From Psococerastis gibbosa (taxonomy: Eukaryota > Arthropoda > Insecta > Psocodea > Psocidae), in the NCBI GenBank assembly GCA_963971405.1, contig OZ020484.1, positions 20,212,001-20,276,000 of the forward strand: a stretch of 64,000 bases of DNA. Reading direction: 5' to 3'. A program made the position numbers and the translations under genes. Every line of letters begins with the position of its first letter. The first letter of the stretch is position 1. The notes under the pieces were generated by a model, which was not told the origin of the DNA, searched no databases, and saw nothing but the letters and a program-made list of their open reading frames with translations. Positions 20,400 to 32,540 of this stretch are shown here, piece after piece.

Positions 20400-20782
20400 A
20401 CGGATACGGCGGGGGGGTGACAGGGAGTCGCTGGTCGTTGGAGCCGTTTTTGAGAAATAATTTTTTTAGACGTTTTTTTGGAGTTTTTTGAGAATAAAAC
20501 CCCCCCAAATTGAGTTAGCCCAAAATTAAAGAAAAATTCTAAAGGTATGAATTTTATAAGCCTACCTGCCAAATTTCATTTTAATCGACCGAGTAGTTGG
20601 CCCGGAAATCGATGAACAGACAGAGCGACAGAGCGACAGACAGACAGACAGACAGACATTTCGTAAAAACCACTTTTTTGGGTTCCAGGGACCTCAAAAC
20701 GTGTAAATCCGTGGAAATCTCGGAATCGAAAATTTCGACCGTCACAAAGCTTTCCTTATACTACGTATAAATTGGAAAGCAA
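20400..20782 (-). repeat. D repeat, antisense
   Basis: It ends (plus strand) CGTATAAATTGGAAAGCAA, the inverse of the D start TTGCTTTCCAATTTATACG. It includes GACAGACAGACAGACAGA and CACAAAGCTTTCCTTATACT and is truncated at its other end. Confidence 0.8.
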
Positions 20783-21276
20783 AAAGAAATGTTTTATAAA
20801 ATATGGCCTATTACACTATGAAAGATCTTTGTCAAATAACTTTTATAAAATATCTTTTATAAAATATCTTTTATAAAATGTTCTACAGTGTAATACGGGC
20901 CTTTACAGGTATAAACGCACTGCACTCTTATTTTTAATTATGATTACTAAGCAAAATCATAATGTGAGTAAAGTTGTAGGTTGATGTCAATACTATGGTT
21001 ATTCTTGTTTTATGGTAGGTACAATATTATCAATAGCCAACCCAACCTTGGCATTCGCATTAAGCCATTAACATACAATTATATTAAGTGGTGATGCATG
21101 ATTGATCTTTATTCCTAATTCCTTATTAATAAATTAATAATTAAAATATATAAATAATATATTATCATCTATACTATACTATACAGTTTAAGAGTGAAAA
21201 CGAAGTTAAAGAAAAGCAATTGATTCATACCTTCAGTATACAGTCCAAGTTTGTATTCAGTAAGTATGGTTCCTAC

Positions 21277-21452
21277 CATGGCTGTGCCCAGGGGGGTTGT
21301 GCATGGGGTCCGGACCCCCCCCCCCGAAATAAATTTTTGAATGTAAACCTATATGGTTTCAGGAATTTATCCATTAATTCATTAATAAATTACATTAAGA
21401 AAATTTTTTGGAACCCCCCCCCCCCCGAAATCAAAACCTGGGCACGGCCTTG
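21277..21452. repeat. oligo-C/G inverted repeat
   Basis: Left GGCTGTGCCCAGGGGGG and right CCTGGGCACGGCC, with C runs next to each CGAAAT block. Same family as 417 and 12361, with the GTGCCCAGG version of the ends. Confidence 0.6.
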
Positions 21453-23545
21453 GTACCTACCTAGTTTACAAATCACTGCTGGTACTCCCAACCAACATGT
21501 ATGCTGCACAGTACTTGTAAGTACATGACTGGGGCACAAAATTAATCTGGAAATCGGGAAATGTGAGACATTTTAAGCTAAGAAGTCTACTAACCCAAAT
21601 AATATAACAATAGTCAATAATGGGACTTACTGAAGCATAGGGGTTAAAACCCTCGATCGGAAATCTATATATTGGATAATGCCACTATTTCCGAAACTTC
21701 AGCGAGCAATTTTGTGAGAATAAATTCCACTCTTATGCTACCTATTGTAGAGCACAGGGGTGAGTGGATAGTGCATAGGATCTACAGTATTGACCAGTCT
21801 AAACTATACAGTCAAAAATAAACTTCTTCTGCCTCCCTATAATAAAGGATACAAAGGATATTTATGCCACGCAAAGTAACATAGCTCTAAATGCAAAGCC
21901 CCGCGTCACGTACCTGTTCCGTATTTGACTTGTATTATTTCAAATAATTGCAGTTTTACCTATTTCTGGCGCTTTACTGTCAAATTAAGTGTTGAGCTTC
22001 TGACTGAAGTGCATTTCATTACAAAAGTTGGAGGTTTTTCTTCCCTGTGGAGCCCGTAGAAATGTTCTAAAAGGTATGTTTTTAATTGCTTCATAGTTCA
22101 TGCACAAAAATTTTAGACCTAATGTAATTGTAATTTTTGGTTCAGCCAATAGTGTAAGCATGTCTACGCGTATACTATATCCTTCTAACGATTTTTACTA
22201 TATCCCTGCGGTTTAAAACATATATTACGAACCCCCTGCAAAGTCATTTCCAGGCCAGTCACATGACCCCCTCCGGTTTGGCCTTTAAAAACGGCTTCAA
22301 CTACAGTAAATAGGTTATATGAAGCATAAAAAAATACATAAATATTATGTACATTATGCAATAGTACTTATTAGACTCATTACATTATAATTATATGGAA
22401 AGAAATATTACTACGGTTCCCAATCCCACCTACGTACGCTACCACCTTTAGACTATAGTTGTACCAATTGTAATAATATCGATTGAACCCTCTAAAATTT
22501 GTTGAACTTATGTTTAGCATATTAATTACTCTGGAAACCGTTTTAAGGATCCGCTTCAGCGTACGGGCAATCAATGAAAAGTAAATTTGTGGGACTCTTA
22601 AGTGAGTGGAGCCGCATCCCTGTGAAATTAATTAATGAATTTGTGTTGGAGAGTATAATCGAGATAATGGAACCTTTTTGAAAAGTAATCTAATTATTGA
22701 GGTTACAGTATAGACCTTACCAAACGTTGGTAAGTAGTTTTCTCGTGTAAGCGAGTGGTATTCACCATATGCCTAATACAGTCAATAGCAAGTTAGATTG
22801 CGAACCAAGTGTGCAGTAAGTAGTAACTTACAGCGCCGACGCCCTGCCTACTGGATTATTCATTTTGCCGCCATTTTCTTTGTTTAATGTAAATCAAGAG
22901 AAAAGTCACACAATGATTCCGCGGTAGCCTCCTCGTGTAAGCGGGTGGTACTCTCCATAGGACTAATATGGCCAAAAAAGCTGTTTAAATTGCTATTAAA
23001 TTGTGCATTTGTTCCCCTTGCCCCTATTTTCTTTTTTTAAGTTGGAACCCTGCAACGTGGAAACTCTTTCTTTGCCATTTCCCCACATTTCCCCGACGTT
23101 TCACCGCCATCAACATTACTTAACTATAACAGTTAAGCACCATCTATTCTATTTTAAATCTTTGCGACAAACTCCTTTGCCATTTCCTTTGACATTTCCT
23201 CTTACGTTTAACCGCTATCAGCATAGCTTATGGTCAGGCGCTATCTATTCTGTTTTAGTATCTTTGGGTAATATACAGTGCATATACTGTATGTACTATA
23301 CCTTATGAATATGTTTATTATTCAACATGTAGCCATTCAAAATGTAGCCTACTCATGAAATGTTTTTCAAGGATGCAGCTCACGAGGCTTTTGCAACCTT
23401 GGACTTTGTTGTTACAGGCACATTGCTCTCGGATTCTCGGCAATAACTTCAACAATACGAGAAGATGATACTACAATATATAATGGCGTACCCACAGAAT
23501 AGTTTTTAGTTTCAATTCTAAGAAAGAGGCACCCAATACAACTTA

Positions 23546-23755
23546 TTATAAATAAATAAAATAAATACACAAGCCAATCTAGCGGATTTAGGGCTATACT
23601 ACCCTCTCTTACACTCAACTAGGAAGACCATAGGAAGACTTTACAAACCCTCCGAAGCATCGCCAGAAAATGTAGCAAGTGTAGGACTCGAACCAAAAAC
23701 CTTTCGGGTGAAAGTCTGAGTCTGTACCAACACTCTACATGTCCTGACAATAGTT
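23546..23755 (-). mobile_element. SINE S1 copy, antisense
   Basis: The minus strand begins AGGACATGTAGAGTGTTGG, with AGACTCAGACTTTCACCCGA, the B box GGTTCGAGTCCTACACTT and AGTTGAGTGTAAGAGAGG. It ends in TTTATT repeats. The usual AGTAATAGAACAAAAAG block before the tail is missing. Confidence 0.8.
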
Positions 23756-24035
23756 TATATAGTATTTTATACGATTACAACATTTCCATTCCTCTTACGA
23801 TGCCTTATGCTCAGCTCGGAGAGGGAGGGGACTCATTAGCAATTTGAAAACCGTCCTATTGAAATAACATTCAACGCGATACGACTGCTCTTCCATATTT
23901 ACTACACTATTGCCTGGAATGACTTGGCAACCACCCTTACCTAATTTAGGTGAAGGCCCGCTTAAAGTTATGCATCGGAGAGATTCGATTTTTTAAACCC
24001 AGGTTCCTCCAGCTACTTCTTTCCAATGGCTGGTC

Positions 24036-24039
24036 ATAC

Positions 24040-24062
<23 letters not shown>
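24036..24062. repeat. AT microsatellite
   Basis: Run of about a dozen TA units. Confidence 0.9.
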
Positions 24063-24071
<9 letters not shown>

Positions 24072-24477
24072 CTTTATAGCTCTCGGTCCGCTCCTTTAAG
24101 CCAACTGAGGATTTTGGACATTCCATTGTTTTTACTTCTTTGTAATTCTGAATCAATTTTATTTTTTATATTATATAGGTATTTTCGATTGACGAGAATT
24201 ACTCAATTTACGAAAGACTCTCGCTAAATATAGCTTTGCACGAGTAGTTTGAATTGTCTCACTTAACCGACACAGATTATTATTAACACAACGTCGCATT
24301 ATTTTAAAAATTTGTAGTTAATATTCATATAAAAGTTTTTTTTTTAAATTATGCCATAGCATTAGGCTTCCGCCATCAGCTTTCTTGCAGTCCAATACAA
24401 CACACAATCTGGTGAACCTCTGCTATTGACTAGAGCAGGGGACTAAAAAGTTAATTGACATTGTATAGTCTATAGGC

Positions 24478-25046
24478 AGAAGACAATAGCTCAGCGATAG
24501 AAATAAACAGCCGTATCCAACAAGCCAAGGTGGCATTCAATAAAAAATCCAAGATTCTGGAATCCTATAACATAAAACTAACCATCAGGAAGCAATTTCT
24601 AAAAACATGTGTGTGGAGTGTTTTATTGTATGGCTGTGAAACCTGGACTATGGCAGATAAGGAACTAAAGAAACTCGAAGCTTTCGAAATGTGGTGTTAC
24701 AGAAGGATGCTACGGATCAGCTGGAGGGACCATGTGACAAATGAAAGAGTGCTAGACGCTATCGGGGAAAAAAGACAGTTAGTAGCCCAGATACGAATCA
24801 GGAGAGCGAAATGGATGGGGCATTTGCTAAGGCACGAAAATCTGGTACACACTATTATCGAGGGCACAGTAGAGGGAAATAACCGAAGAGGACGGCCGAA
24901 GAAGGAATTTATGGATCAAGTAAAAAAAGACGCAGGAGCAATATCATATCAAGAACTGAAGAGGAAGATCGAGGACCGAGTAAACTGGAGGACGATATGC
25001 AGGGAGTTGCTGCCAACCAATCGCTAAGATTGGAACCTTAAGAAGA
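24478..25046 (+). mobile_element. 5'-truncated LINE with ORF2 C-terminus and 11 bp target duplication
   Basis: Flanked by AGTCTATAGGC at 24467-24477 and 25047-25057. One uninterrupted frame runs from about 24480 to 25027: SVLLYGCETWTMADKELKKL, FEMWCYRRMLRISWRDHVTN, RRAKWMGHLLRHENL and NNRRGRPKKEF, the standard tail of RTE/CR1-like endonuclease-reverse transcriptases. It ends TTGGAACCTTAAGAAGA. The intact frame and duplications suggest a young insertion. The catalytic reverse transcriptase is absent. Confidence 0.85.
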
Positions 25047-25532
25047 AGTCTATAGGCTACAAAACAAATTTGCGTCTTGCAATTGAAGTCAAAGAAATAC
25101 TGTACAGTACCGCATAAAGCAAAATAAGGATGCAAAAGTCAGCGAACGGAACACTGATTCTCTTGTCAATTGTCTTGGAACGTTATTGCTTTGCTTCTTT
25201 TGGTCTGTCTTCTTGACTTTTGCAATTTCTTTTCTTTTCTCCCCTTCAGTAAATATTTCCATATTTTTGTTTTTATTAACCTGTTAATCGTTTCATGTCT
25301 GACAAAAGTGACGATAGTTCTTCCTACGATGCAAGGATTTTACAAATGAAAAAAATATAATGGAGATGTAAAGGCTATGTGGGTAGCAGATAACGTTTAA
25401 ATTATTAATTAAATATAGTTCCATTTGTATTTCATTTGCCTCCATACATTTTGATTACACATTGTTTGAACCATTATTTTATAGCTAGATGTAAAAACCG
25501 CGCACGAGCGTCGGAGGCTTACATGTATACGT

Positions 25533-25792
25533 GCTGCTAATTCCACTTGTCATTTTTTCTTCATATGTGCATTAAAAAATGATGAGATTTTTGTTTTAAG
25601 GAGACTATTATGTAGATACTTAACTTATCTATTATAAATTAAGTTGTAATATGGTAGAGACATCAATAATAAGTATAAATAATAGGTATAATACATAATT
25701 GAAGTATCTACATAAAAGTCTCCTTATAAAACAAAAATCTCATCATTTTTTAATGCACAAATGAAGAAAAAATGACAAGTGGAATAGCCGCC
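25533..25792. repeat. long palindrome, MITE-like
   Basis: Left GCTGCTAATTCCACTTGTC with TTAAAAAATGATGAGATTTT, and right its near inverse ending GACAAGTGGAATAGCCGCC. The arms are about 90 bases with few mismatches, around an AT-rich centre. Confidence 0.7.
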
Positions 25793-27009
25793 TAAGCAAG
25801 TTTCTATTTATTGAAATGATGGGTGCGGTACCTGCATCATTGGCACTGTAGAGCAAATCCCCCACAACTTGGTTTTTCTGCAAAGTCAACTCACTATGAA
25901 AATATCTATTATTGAGCTATCAATTAGGTCGCATCCCTTCGAAAAACTGTCCCTCGACATATTGATACACTGTACCGTATTAGGCTGCCACTAACGCCGT
26001 TTGAATAGTTTTGGAAGTGAAACATTATGAGCTTATAATAGAAAGTGGCTCCTGTTTTGCTTCTTCTTCTTTATCTATCTTGTTAGTCGGACTGCAGGTT
26101 GCTTCAAGTGACTTACCGATTCCAAAATTTATGGCAATGGCACTAGTTCCTGAATTCAGTTGCATTTCCTTTAATTGCTGGTCATAACCGTTTATTATAA
26201 TTACAAATTAATTACTGTGCAATTATCTCTGTGCGTTAGGTTCTATATTATGCAGCGAAATTATTATATATAATAATAACAATTTTTAAATGCAGCTTTG
26301 GATACCTAGGTTGTCTTGTAGATTTTGCGACAACCCTATTAATTTGCATGACGCACGCGTGGTTGATCCTTACGTGCTACCTTCCATCCTAATGCCTGCG
26401 GAAGCCTTTGTAGGTATGGTTGACATCAATGGCCTTGTTACGAGCTCATGCCGCTGAGCGTAAAATAAAATATACAGTACAGAACTTCTATTGTGTGTTG
26501 TAATATTGTATATTGAATTACAAAATGTATATAAAATAATTTGTGTGATATATTGCTACAATATAAGCCAGACAATTTAACGTCATATAAATTCATCCTA
26601 AATAAAATTTGCAACAAAATAAAAAAATCTGTTTCGGCTCTGGCCGCGCAGGTGTTTAATTAATGGATGCTACATTTTTATATTGTAATTATATTATAAT
26701 CTAATTATAATTCCTCTGCCGCCAATATTAACTGAGACATCATTTTTTTAAGTTTTTGATCCATATTTTTGAGCCACCTTGAAACTAAATGGCGGATCTA
26801 GCTGGTTAACGAACTTGATTAGGCCATTTGTATGATAAATTCTTGTGCCAAGACTCAACAAAGTCTGATAATATCTACAGTGTTTCCTAAAATCGACATG
26901 TACAAACATACTTGCTGTAGGCTGCATGCATATAACATTTTGCTCAGGGGGTCATGAAATGAAAAGTCATGAAGTAATTTTCCGAAAGTCGAACATTGGT
27001 CGCCGTGTC

Positions 27010-27256
27010 AATAGGTGGATGAAATCTCGCTAAACTGCCCTGGCACGACAGCCCAATGAGGACTGATACAAAACCATTGCACTATTTGAGATGCTGAAGT
27101 CAGCAATATGCTTGGACGCCGCGTTTTCCCCAAAGGTACCCATTAGGGTTGGGTGAACCCAGCACTCAGGCGGAAAATTTTTCTTTGAAGACGATTCTCG
27201 AACCTCGACCTTCCGTTTCATAGTCTAGGTCTCTACCAACTGGACTATGGGCCTTC
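27010..27256 (-). mobile_element. tRNA-derived SINE (S3)
   Basis: The minus strand reads CATAGTCCAGTTGGTAGAG (A box TAGTCCAGTTGG) and, 31 bases on, GGTTCGAGAATC (B box), followed by an unrelated body including GTGCTGGGTTCACCCAACCC. The short open frame here is incidental. Confidence 0.65.
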
Positions 27257-27775
27257 TCCAATCGTTAACGATAAAGCCATCAATACAGGAAGGTAAATGC
27301 ACGATAATTGTCTTACAACCACCCTTTTTACCTGGACTGTAAACACTTAAAACGCCTGGTGCATCCCTTGCAACTATTATATCGCAAGAAAACAATTACC
27401 TAGTGTATATAGTCCATATTTTAATCATACAAGTAAATCTTAATAAACATAGGTGTTAATACAGTAAACAAACTGCACTATGTCAATGAATTTTTGTAAA
27501 AAAAACATAAATCAAATTTTAAAAAATCAATGTGAAATAAAAGCCAAAATAGCATGCTTAATTATAAATTACTGCAATTCCAATGAATACCGATGAATAC
27601 CTCCTTTACGTAGAATGGAATTTATTGGTAAATTAGTTTTGAAGTATAATATATAATAACCACAATTCCGCCATTCCATCTGCCGTATACAAACTAGGGT
27701 TAAAGACTAGAGCTAAACATGTTATTACCATAACCTGACTGAGTTTCTTTCAATAAAATCTGAAAAATTCACTTT

Positions 27776-28625
27776 ATCGTGTTTTTTCAAGAGTAATATT
27801 ATTTCAGGTGAGAGAATGGAAATTTACTCGGAAAACTTGTTTTTCAAAGACCATTTTGTTATCTTTGCGCTTGTGGAACGAGGAATCTCTGTAACTGATT
27901 TCGCATAATGACTCGATCGCCGTTTAATTACAAAATATTTTGAAATCTGAAATTTTCATAATGAAAACCCTAATAATATCAATTTTATTAATATCAGTTA
28001 TTTCTCCATTGGAAGGCATACTGTTTTACCCAGTAGGATAGCTCGTACAACGGTAGTTGAGTACGTTGCAATTAAATAAATTTTATTACGATTTGATTCT
28101 CCCTCGGTGGAATAAATCCCTCAGTGAAGAAAGCTGGGGAATGAGACTGGTGCTTTCAATGGAGCTGCCCCCTTAACGCCAACCAATTCAATTCCCGGTA
28201 AGTTATTAAGTTCGTCTGCAGTCCATGCACTAAGCTCTCTTCGACTTTTCTTACCAATTAATTTCAGCGGCCTAAGGCCTCACCGTTTCCTCCAAGTAAA
28301 CAAAGGTTCCCAATCGATAGCATTAGGGAAGCTATTCCTCCCTCATGGCTATTATTTTGTTTTAGCATAGAACTACTGTAAAGTGAATCTAGTGCACATA
28401 ATAAAATTAAGAACGCGTAGCAGTTTTTTTATCCGCAGACCGACCTTTTTTAAAAACTGCTTTTTTGGTTCGTCCTTGAACATAGAAACGATGACATCTC
28501 GAAATCGAAAAGCTTTCCTCATACTAAATTTATATGAAATATGCAATTAGGAAAGCAAAAAGATGTGTTTGTAGAAAGTTTGAATTTTCTCACCAGAAAT
28601 ATTATTACTCTAGAAAAACACGATG
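27776..28625. repeat. inverted repeat pair about 0.8 kb apart
   Basis: ATCGTGTTTTTTCAAGAGTA and AATATTATTTCAGGTGAGA near 27777 are inverted near 28586-28625 (TCTCACCAGAAATATTATTA and CTAGAAAAACACGAT). Between them lies a weak tRNA-like stretch (28029-28115) and a D fragment. It may be the ends of one element. Confidence 0.4.
28430..28560 (-). repeat. D repeat fragment, antisense
   Basis: CGAAATCGAAAAGCTTTCCT and AATTAGGAAAGCAAAAAG match the inverse of the D 5' end, with many substitutions. Confidence 0.5.
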
Positions 28626-29024
28626 ACGTTCAAGAGATTTTGTGGAACAGTCGTAAATACTAGTTAGTCTAGTTAATTTTTTGGAAAGCTTTTTTTTTTT
28701 AATTTTCAAAAGAATTCATATTTTTTCGGCTGTGGAACGAGGAATTACATAATTTTAATTAATTTCGCAAAAAGTATGAGTTTTCCGTTTGTTTATAAAA
28801 TATGCGAAAATATTTATTGAAATATTAAAAAATAAAGAAGAATAAGCGCCTAAGACGAAGGGCAGCTCCGATGAAGAAAAAGTTTTCTTACGGTAAGTGA
28901 AATTATAATTAAATGTACTGCAATGTTTCGCCATGCATTGGGAAATGATACAACTTTGAACTTAAGAGTGAACAAACTTTTTTTTACTATCTTCCGGATT
29001 CCACCGTCCGGATAGGCCTATGCT

Positions 29025-29270
29025 ACGTAGAAAATTGGCACCTCAAATTTAATACTTTTTATTTTTCATAAGCAAGTTATTAAAGATTAGGTTCATTTAA
29101 TTCGTAAAAGACTGCACCATATTATAGTATATTTTGAATTTCTGGTGAAGTAGTTGGCAGTTGTTTCATGAATTATATTTTACGTTAAAGGTTATAGTCC
29201 TCAAAATTGGAAATGAAAGAACTAAGGTACCGGTATCAAAAATTAAAAATACCTTATAATATGAAAGATG
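29025..29270 (+). repeat. repeat family K
   Basis: GTAGAAAATTGGCACCTCAA at one end and AAAGAACTAAGGTACCGG plus AAAAATACCTTATAATATGA at the other. The family recurs antisense at 50935-51215 and in part near 39860. Confidence 0.5.
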
Positions 29271-29654
29271 TAGTGGATGTAGTCATCTACGATTGAAAGG
29301 AGCCAAATCTTTAGTAACTTGCTTCGCATATTTAATAAAAATAATGCCCTAAATTAATAATAGGTGCAGCAGAAGAGTGCCACCAAATTGATGTGCAGGC
29401 TGGCCCACGCAGATTTCCCTTCAACTTCCAAATAACTTTTTCATTCTTACCTACTGAAATTGTTGTTTTTAAAACACCAAAATACACACATAATAAATGT
29501 GGGATTGTTTATGAAACTATAGTTTTCAATACCTCTTACAGTTTATAATTAATTTTGGTCGTGCTAATGAAATTGTGTAAAGTGTGTAGCTAAGTAATGA
29601 GTGTTATTGTTAAATTGAGTGCATCAATTCTGTCTAACCTCATTAACTGCATGA

Positions 29655-29835
29655 GCGAACGAGCCGTTCGCTCTGCCTCTAATAAGCATTTTGAGTCGGG
29701 TTTTGGCAAATGGCGAATCACCCCACCTTCTCACCTAGACATGGTGTTTCCAATTCCCATTGTTTTATGATCTATTCAACGTGCTGTTTGCCGTTGTTAC
29801 GTTTAATTACTAATAATCTTATTAGAGACGGTTCT
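29655..29835 (+). repeat. repeat J, copy 1
   Basis: CATTTTGAGTCGGGTTTTGG, CAAATGGCGAATCACCCCA and ACATGGTGTTTCCAATT align with copy 2 at 30225, about 570 bp away, in the same orientation. Confidence 0.6.
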
Positions 29836-30224
29836 AATATGCTCACTATAACGTTTAAGTTTACTTTATGAACGCATTAACCATTATTCTTCACGACAAC
29901 AAATGTCAGATTGAACAAACTTTCCTGTAACTCCCAGCGCAGAGTACCCCGTAAGGCCATATCATAACTTATTTCGAGGTCGTTCCGGGTTATACGTATG
30001 TTATGCAATAGCGGTATTTTTATTTAATTTTTCATTATTTTGACTAATACAAATTTGTGGCATGCTTCTTCCTCAAAACTATTATTTTTCAATTTTGGAA
30101 GATATTTGAAATGGGTACCTAATTTTTGTTATTATTTTTTCTATTTTAAATTAAAAACAGGTTTTATTCAAGGTTACAGTGACTGCTTTGTGTTATCGAG
30201 AAGTTGAAATGACAGAAATAGAGC

Positions 30225-30420
30225 TTCTGGGCCCGCACAGGACAAATTGTAGTATCCGCCCTAATTTGCATTTTGAGTCAGGGTTTCGCAAATGGCAACT
30301 CCCCCCCACTCGACTATACCATACATGGTGTTTCAAATTTTTCTACTATTTTTCGATCCATTCAGTGTGCCTAATTGTTGATTTGCTTTCAATCACTAAT
30401 AAGCTTATTAAATTGTAGGA
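30225..30420 (+). repeat. repeat J, copy 2
   Basis: CATTTTGAGTCAGGGTTTCG, CAAATGGCAACTCCCCCCC and ACATGGTGTTTCAAATT align with copy 1, and both end in ACTAATAAKCTTATTA-like sequence. It lies in an open frame (30179-30418) that I treat as incidental. Confidence 0.6.
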
Positions 30421-30464
30421 TGCTGTGCCGTTTATATTAGTATTAAGTAATTCTTCAGGTTACA

Positions 30465-30540
30465 AATGTAAACAAAACAATTTTGAATAGCACTTTCCAT
30501 GCTCAAATTATTTTGTTTACATTTTTTTAAAATAATCGCC
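30465..30540. mobile_element. A-type MITE core relic
   Basis: TGTAAACAAAACAATTTTGA, ATAGCACTTTCCAT and ATTTTGTTTACATTTTT match the A core. The GCAGCC termini are lost. Confidence 0.55.
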
Positions 30541-30563
30541 ACCTTCGACCATATAATACTCTA

Positions 30564-30807
30564 GACACGCCATATTAAAATTTCCGAGGGACCAACATAA
30601 AACGACGTCACACACTGGCAAAAACACTCGGGTGACCAGTTAACCTAGCAACAAACTCAATGTTGCTAGGTAACTGGTGAACAAATATATCTTTTACCAA
30701 CATAAATCTGGGCTGTGACGTCATTCGCTGGCAAAAGATAAACATAATGTTGGTGCCCCAACTATCTCATGCAGTTTCATCTAGAATGCCGCGTCTAGAG
30801 TATTATG
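30564..30807. repeat. inverted-repeat element
   Basis: ATAATACTCTAGACACGCCA and the right end GCGTCTAGAGTATTAT are inverse. Inside are paired TGGTGACCAGTTAACCTAGC-like and GTTGCTAGGTAACTGG segments. Confidence 0.55.
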
Positions 30808-32046
30808 TGATCTAAGATCGGCACAGTAGGCCCACACGACCTATATTTTGTAGTGTTCAAGACAACCACGATTTTCGGTGATGCGGTAGTGGGCTTATAA
30901 AATATTTTTCCACTCTGGACATAGGCAATCTACCTCACTAGCCTTGATTATTGAATGTCCCGCGATAAGAGATCAGAACGAAACGAATGACCACACCGAT
31001 GTCTTTGTTGTCACACTAATTACCGCTTTCTTTATCGGTTTTAGTTTTTCGTAGGATATACACGATAATATACTCATTATTAATAGGCTCTCATTCATCA
31101 CCTTGGAAGAATGGGCACCTACTACTAAAACCAGATTCTTTATCTAGATTACGTGTCTGGATAGCAGGTTGTGATAAATCACGAGCTTAACTGTTCTCGC
31201 TGAATGGGACCCCAAGTCAGTTAGGAGCCCGTTGGAATACCAACTACCAAGAGAACTGCCAACGTAATATTGGTGAGCTTGTGCTACCGTATAGCGGACT
31301 TGCCCTCTAAAAAGCATTCATTTGAATCATTTTTCACCTGCGTGGTCCAATCAATTCGGCTATATTTGGAACGTTTGTTTAACATTGACATTCGCCACGG
31401 AATATTAATAAATCCCCGGAGAGTCATCTATCTTGATGATTGGTTGACGGATTTATCATTCCGAAGATGAATCTTGACACACAAATTGGCGTTGTTGTTG
31501 AGCGTGAATTAGCAAGTTTAGGGCCCAGGTACGCCTTTTGCCTTTATACTGTACATGTGGGATTGACAGACACCGTTTAACCGCATTAATGAGTCAACAA
31601 GTTGAAAGTAGCCAAGGACAGAGAGTGGGATACCGCAGTAATAGATGAGGATAATATATTCATGTCCGGTGATTTATAAAATAATAGGAATAAAGATTGC
31701 AGAGATGCTGATGCTTGATTTTGGGTTTTACTATATAAAATGGAGTTGAAATTTCCAATCAATAAGACTGCTGAAATTTCGAGGTCCAAAACTGTCTCTT
31801 AACCGTCGAAAGTGCGAAAAAGTATTAAACATATACAGTATGTAGGACTAAACCATAGCAGGGTTATGCATGTAGATACATGCAGCATATCTACGCATAT
31901 TTATAGTCTAGTAGGATTTCGGATGTAGCATTTAATATTACGATAATTACCGTTATAATAAAAGGAATAAAAATTAATTTATTATAATCATATAAATCGG
32001 ATTTAAAGTGTGTAACATCAATTGATTTTAGTTTATAATAATAATG

Positions 32047-32177
32047 CTACCCGGCCACTATAGGATGACTATAGGATAGACATTTGGAACACTTGTAAAA
32101 ATCGACTAAAGTCGTGTTCCGCTTATGGAAGTTTTCGAATAAACAAAGTCTTCCAAGTGTCATCCTATCGTGGTCCT
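32047..32177. repeat. family F repeat
   Basis: CTACCCGGCCACTATAGGAT and TCATCCTATCGTGGTCC are the ends. TTTTCGAATAAACAAAG is shared with 4574 and 52411. Confidence 0.6.
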
Positions 32178-32365
32178 CAATTTAGTCATAATAATTATAA
32201 TGTTAAATTATTTAACTAAGTCAGTGTGCCCCTCTAATGCATATAGGAGAACGTAATTAGTGAACATAAAATACAATATGTTTGCTTACTTCTTTCATTT
32301 TTTATTTCGGTTTCTATTATCACTGACTTCTCCCACTTCACCCTTTAGGTTATAGTCCACGCAAA

Positions 32366-32540
32366 ATGAGAAAAGTATGGACATGGAATGTTTTGATCCT
32401 GTCCAACACTGTAAAAATATTCCTTGCACCGTTTTGTGTTGCCTTGTAGCATTGGATGCAAGGCATAACAAAAATTGTGCAAAGAATATTTTTACAGTGT
32501 TGCACAGGATCAAAACATTCCATGTCCATACTTTTCTCAT
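32366..32540. repeat. near-perfect 175 bp hairpin
   Basis: Arm ATGAGAAAAGTATGGACATG, GAATGTTTTGATCCTGTCCA and ACACTGTAAAAATATTC is repeated inverted on the right, with about two mismatches in the outer 60 bases. Similarity falls toward the loop. Confidence 0.8.

Larger units (their letters stand above)
15926..24466. other. no host gene seen; repeat mosaic
   Basis: This holds the nested MITE cluster (16451-17411), S1 SINEs at 17887 and 23546, D repeats at 18530 and 20400, an oligo-G repeat at 21277 and microsatellites. Gaps at 15926-16450, 17412-17886, 18881-20235, 20783-21276, 21453-23545 and 23756-24466 show AT-rich sequence without recognisable exons. The first part could be the upstream intron of PDE10A. 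Confidence 0.6.
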
